NCBI GenBank assembly: GCA_903907185.1
Contig: CAIVND010000203.1
Location: forward strand, 1 to 7,069
DNA from: an uncultured Acidimicrobiaceae bacterium
Lineage (GTDB): Bacteria > Actinomycetota > Acidimicrobiia > Acidimicrobiales > Bog-793
Direction of reading: 5' to 3'
DNA length: 7,069 nucleotides
Part shown: one piece after another, positions 5,963-7,069 of the stretch
How positions within the stretch are numbered: the first letter of the stretch is position 1
Layout of the letters: each line of letters opens with the position of its first letter
Program-made: the position numbers and the translations under genes
The notes under the pieces: model-generated
The model's input: only the letters and a program-made list of their open reading frames with translations
What the model was told of the DNA's origin: nothing
The model's database searches: none

Positions 5963-6681
5963 GAGTGATCGGTCACTAATCGAAATCCGGCACCCTCCCA
6001 GGGGCGGTAGATGGCATGTCGTCTTCGAGAGAGCGCAAGGTCGCGATGATGGGAGAATGAGCCACCTCGCGTAACGTGTGGATCTACTGACCAGGTCTCG
6101 GTAAGCGGCACAGTCCAGTGCGCACCGGGGAGCGGCGCGTAGACCGATGCGGTCCATTCGTCGATATTTCCAATGAGATCGAGAACGCCATGCTGCGAGG
6201 CTCCATTTTGTCGGAGACCGACCGCCTCAATGTGCCCTACGCCGGCCTCGGTGAGGTTGGCGCAGGTGGGGTCAAAGGTATCGCCCCAGGGGTAGATGCG
6301 GTCATGATCACCTCGAGCGATGCGCTCCCACTCGAACTCTGTCGGTAGCCGCAGTGCCTCGCCATGGTGCTGGGCAAGGAGGGCTGCCGAAGTGGTGGCC
6401 TCCTCCCAGCTGAGGAGATCGGCGGGTTCATCCCACGTAGAAGTGCCCTCACGTAGGCGACTCACGAGCTCCGGCGAGACGATGTTGAGCTCTGCCCATG
6501 TGATCGGTGAACGCTGAACGCGAAGCGAGTTGATCTCGATCTCTAGGGCTCCGGTCTGTTTCGCAAAGTAGTGCCACGGCAGTCCAAGATCGCTGTGTGA
6601 CCGCCAGATCTCCTGTACTGAGACAAGGTCCTCGCCGACATGAAGTTTGCACCCGGGAACGGGGACGAGGTCAAGTGGCAT
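5959..6681 (-). CDS. FGE/SUMF1-like (EgtB/PvdO superfamily) protein lacking the FGE cysteines
   Basis: A 240-residue protein with one formylglycine-generating-enzyme-type domain. True FGE oxidises a sulfatase cysteine to formylglycine; relatives include EgtB (ergothioneine) and PvdO (pyoverdine maturation). Family landmarks: PVPGCKLHVGED at the N-terminus (7-18), RLPTEFEWERIARG (111-124), YPWGDTFDPTCAN (130-142), GVLDLIGNIDEWTAS (165-179), RGGSF (205-209) and the terminal GFRLV (232-236). The region after RGGSF, where aerobic FGE carries its copper-binding cysteine pair, reads SHHRDLALSRRRH and has no cysteine; the only cysteines are at 11 and 140. There is no DinB-type domain with the EgtB iron-binding histidines. 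It is therefore neither a standard FGE nor EgtB and could be a divergent enzyme or a binding (lectin-like) module. No signal peptide is seen. Its start lies 11 bases inside the propeller gene, so it is translationally coupled. Confidence 0.85.
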   Translation of the reverse strand: MPLDLVPVPGCKLHVGEDLVSVQEIWRSHSDLGLPWHYFAKQTGALEIEINSLRVQRSPITWAELNIVSPELVSRLREGTSTWDEPADLLSWEEATTSAALLAQHHGEALRLPTEFEWERIARGDHDRIYPWGDTFDPTCANLTEAGVGHIEAVGLRQNGASQHGVLDLIGNIDEWTASVYAPLPGAHWTVPLTETWSVDPHVTRGGSFSHHRDLALSRRRHAIYRPWEGAGFRLVTDHS

Positions 6682-7069
6682 GGCTGATGAATCGCTGATC
6701 GCTGATCATGTCATCGGAATCGACTTTGCCGAGGAGATCGTCGATGTGGATAACCGGTCCAAGTACGGGCTGACCATTGACGATCTCAAGAATTCGAAGC
6801 GTTCCATCCCAACTCGCGATGATTGCGGTGGTGGCGTTGACTCGAAGGATGGTGGAGATGGCCTGGTCTGCTGCACCAAGCAACCGTCCTGCTCGTGCAT
6901 CAAGGGCGCTCGTTGATCCGATGTTGAACTCCCATCCATAGATCGAAAAGTCATACGAGCCCGCAATGACCAAGACAGTAGATCCCTCGCCGAGCACGGC
7001 GACTGCTTTCAATGCCTCATCTGCACAGAACAGATCGAGAGGCCGGACATCAACACTGTTGGCTAGACC
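6671..7069 (-). CDS. Beta-propeller (WD40-like) protein, C-terminal part (5' end outside window)
   Basis: The minus-strand frame is open from the right edge to the TGA at 6671-6673, giving the last 132 residues; a TTG at 7012 is probably internal. Two blade-like units are visible. The first is ALKAVAVLGEGSTVLVIAG followed by SYDFSIYGWEF (about residues 19-48), with the [G/S]-x-D-x-x-[I/V]-x-x-W pattern of a WD repeat. The second is AISTILRVNATTAIIAS followed by WDGTLRILEIVNGQPVLGP (about 70-105). The NGQPVLGP turn is typical of WD40 proteins. The last 25 residues are acidic and non-repetitive. With only two weak blades, a PQQ- or NHL-type propeller is also possible. It is the first visible gene of the operon; its true start, any N-terminal effector domain and the promoter lie outside. 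A platform or scaffold role for the downstream enzymes is inference. Confidence 0.6.
   Translation of the reverse strand, partial: GLANSVDVRPLDLFCADEALKAVAVLGEGSTVLVIAGSYDFSIYGWEFNIGSTSALDARAGRLLGAADQAISTILRVNATTAIIASWDGTLRILEIVNGQPVLGPVIHIDDLLGKVDSDDMISDQRFISHAT

Noticed and set aside
5963..6157. 65-residue N-terminal extension of the glycosyltransferase from an ATG at 6157
   Set aside because: It lies wholly over the FGE-like gene in another frame and has no domain resemblance. The ATG at 5962 directly precedes the conserved first strand and overlaps the upstream stop as ATGA.
5959..6681. EgtB (ergothioneine sulfoxide synthase) or true FGE annotation
   Set aside because: There is no DinB/iron-binding domain, no catalytic cysteine pair, and no egtD- or sulfatase-like gene nearby. 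Only the fold-level call is supported.
6690..6707. Short tandem ATCGCTG repeat near the end of the propeller gene
   Set aside because: It is only about two copies of seven bases and lies in coding sequence; it fits the window-wide GATC bias and not a separate repeat.
1..7069. CRISPR array, tRNA/rRNA genes, insertion sequences, attachment sites
   Set aside because: No regularly spaced repeats, no cloverleaf or rRNA signature and no transposase motif were seen on either strand. The window is almost entirely filled by the eight protein genes described.

Overview
The window looks like ordinary chromosome from a moderately GC-rich bacterium (roughly 57% GC by eye), most likely an actinomycete in the broad sense. 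The alanine dehydrogenase fragment closely resembles the mycobacterial enzyme. The nitroreductase resembles the Rv3368c type. One gene has a start that fits leaderless initiation, which is common in Actinobacteria. The GC content is low for mycobacteria or streptomycetes, so a deep-branching actinobacterial lineage such as Acidimicrobiia is possible, but that is a guess. Coding density is very high, there is no stretch over 60 bases without a gene, and I see no rRNA, tRNA, CRISPR array or insertion sequence.

Layout. (1) Bases 2-835, plus strand: the C-terminal three quarters of alanine dehydrogenase, cut by the left edge. (2) Bases 890-2561, minus strand: a two-gene unit, an FMN-type nitroreductase followed 10 bases later by ribD, a riboflavin biosynthesis gene. 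It converges on ald across a 54-base gap holding a hairpin. (3) Bases 2599-3237, plus strand: a short cytosolic polysaccharide-deacetylase (NodB-fold) protein, divergent from the nitroreductase with only 37 bases between start codons. (4) Bases 3249-7069, minus strand: a tightly packed five-gene operon, read right to left: a beta-propeller (WD40-like) protein cut by the right edge; a formylglycine-generating-enzyme-like (FGE/SUMF1 fold) protein; a family 2 glycosyltransferase; a questin-oxidase-like (DUF4243) protein; and a small single-domain FAD protein of thioredoxin-reductase type. The first three junctions overlap by 11, 4 and 4 bases, and the last has a 30-base gap with its own ribosome binding site.

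How the genes may work together. The left half is metabolism: alanine/pyruvate interconversion, riboflavin synthesis, and a flavin enzyme coupled to a flavin-biosynthesis gene. The five-gene operon is the part most worth following up. Its FGE-like protein lacks the cysteine pair of true FGE and the iron-binding domain of EgtB. The DUF4243 family is known almost only from fungal polyketide ring cleavage (GedK). The flavoprotein lacks both the NADPH domain and the redox cysteines of thioredoxin reductase. Together they suggest a small uncharacterised modification or glycosylation pathway, but no substrate can be read from the sequence.

At whole-window scale GATC, and especially CGATCG, is strikingly over-represented. 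A perfect 12-base inverted repeat lies inside the nitroreductase gene.
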